Assembly: GCA_947625425.1 (NCBI GenBank)
Contig: CANQOH010000035.1
Span: forward strand, 1-13,727
Length of the DNA: 13,727 nt
Direction of reading: 5' to 3'
From: an uncultured Bacilli bacterium
GTDB taxonomy: Bacteria; Bacillota_I; Bacilli_A; RF39; UBA660
In this document: positions 13,582 to 13,727 of the stretch, piece after piece
Layout of the letters: every line of letters starts with the position of its first letter
Position numbering within the stretch: the stretch's first letter is position 1
The notes under the pieces: model-generated
Seen by the model: only the letters and a program-made list of their open reading frames with translations
What the model was told of the DNA's origin: nothing
Databases searched by the model: none
Program-made: the position numbers and the translations under genes

Positions 13582-13611
13582 AGAATTTAGTTATCTAAAT
13601 TCTTTTTTCTT
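13580..13611 (+). terminator. Intrinsic terminator after the ATPase gene
   Basis: AAAGAATTTAG (13580-13590) pairs perfectly with CTAAATTCTTT (13595-13605) around a TTAT loop and runs into a T-rich tract. It overlaps the stop codon of the ATPase gene, marking that gene as a single unit. Confidence 0.85.
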
Positions 13612-13636
13612 TTGTCAATCGACGTAAAGAGCTATT

Positions 13637-13727
13637 TTGTTTTAGATATATGTATGATATAATTAAATTACTCAAGGATAAATGCTTACTTTTTATTAAA
13701 AACCGAGTAAGTGATTATAAGGGAGTC
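13637..13727 (+). promoter_or_regulatory. Extended -10 promoter and start of an unidentified leader
   Basis: TGATATAAT (13655-13663) is a perfect extended -10; TTGTTT (13637-13642) lies upstream with a short 15-bp spacer. Transcription would begin near 13670. The leader contains a hairpin CTTACT/AGTAAG (13685-13690 with 13706-13711), with TTACTC (13668-13673) as a competing partner for GAGTAA (13705-13710). The window ends in GGGAGTC, with no start codon in view. It could be a structured 5' UTR or RNA gene, but too little is visible to name it. Confidence 0.4.

Overview
The window is very AT-rich DNA (roughly 30% GC by eye) from a low-GC Gram-positive bacterium. It has strong AGGAGG-type ribosome sites, canonical TTGnnn-17-TATAAT promoters, a T-box leader, and GatCAB encoded beside AsnRS and AspRS. 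No in-frame TGA interrupts the large genes, so the code is the standard bacterial one (table 11), not the Mycoplasma code. Several protein motifs are Mollicutes-flavoured. An uncultured Bacilli lineage near the Mollicutes (for example RF39-like gut bacteria) is the best guess, but this is inference.

Layout. 1-427: a small transcription unit of unclear nature (promoter, ORF of about 50 codons, terminator), then a promoter. 428-634: a T-box leader. 651-8277: one tight tRNA-charging operon hisS-asnS-aspS-gatC-gatA-gatB, ending in a hairpin that starts inside gatB. The first five products and GatB supply His-, Asn- and Asp-tRNA and amidate misacylated tRNA. The T-box specifier (AAC) and its UGGC tRNA-end sequence both point to tRNA-Asn as the sensed tRNA, although hisS is the first gene. 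8302-8625: a convergent toxin/antisense-RNA locus (copy 1). 8750-10902: two adjacent genes of unknown function (619 and 96 aa). 10927-11248: toxin/antisense locus copy 2. 11277-11482: copy 3, an antisense RNA gene whose toxin has lost its promoter, 5' UTR and start codon. 11590-13581: a HerA/DUF87-type ATPase with a Pro/Ala/Thr-rich tail, followed by a terminator. 13637 to the end: a promoter and the start of a new leader.

The most interesting content is the three-copy family of small loci that look like type I toxin-antitoxin systems. Copies 1 and 2 encode, on the minus strand, a hydrophobic peptide of 27-30 residues behind a strong Shine-Dalgarno. A plus-strand RNA of about 110 nt runs convergently from its own promoter and is antisense to the toxin mRNA 3' end. 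In each copy the first ~28-35 nt of the two RNAs are near-identical, so the toxin mRNA 5' end can pair with its own 3' tail. The pairing is kept although the sequences differ between copies. In both intact copies the same 5' element can alternatively pair with the Shine-Dalgarno, which suggests a riboregulatory switch controlled by the antisense RNA. I do not recognise these peptides as any named type I toxin.
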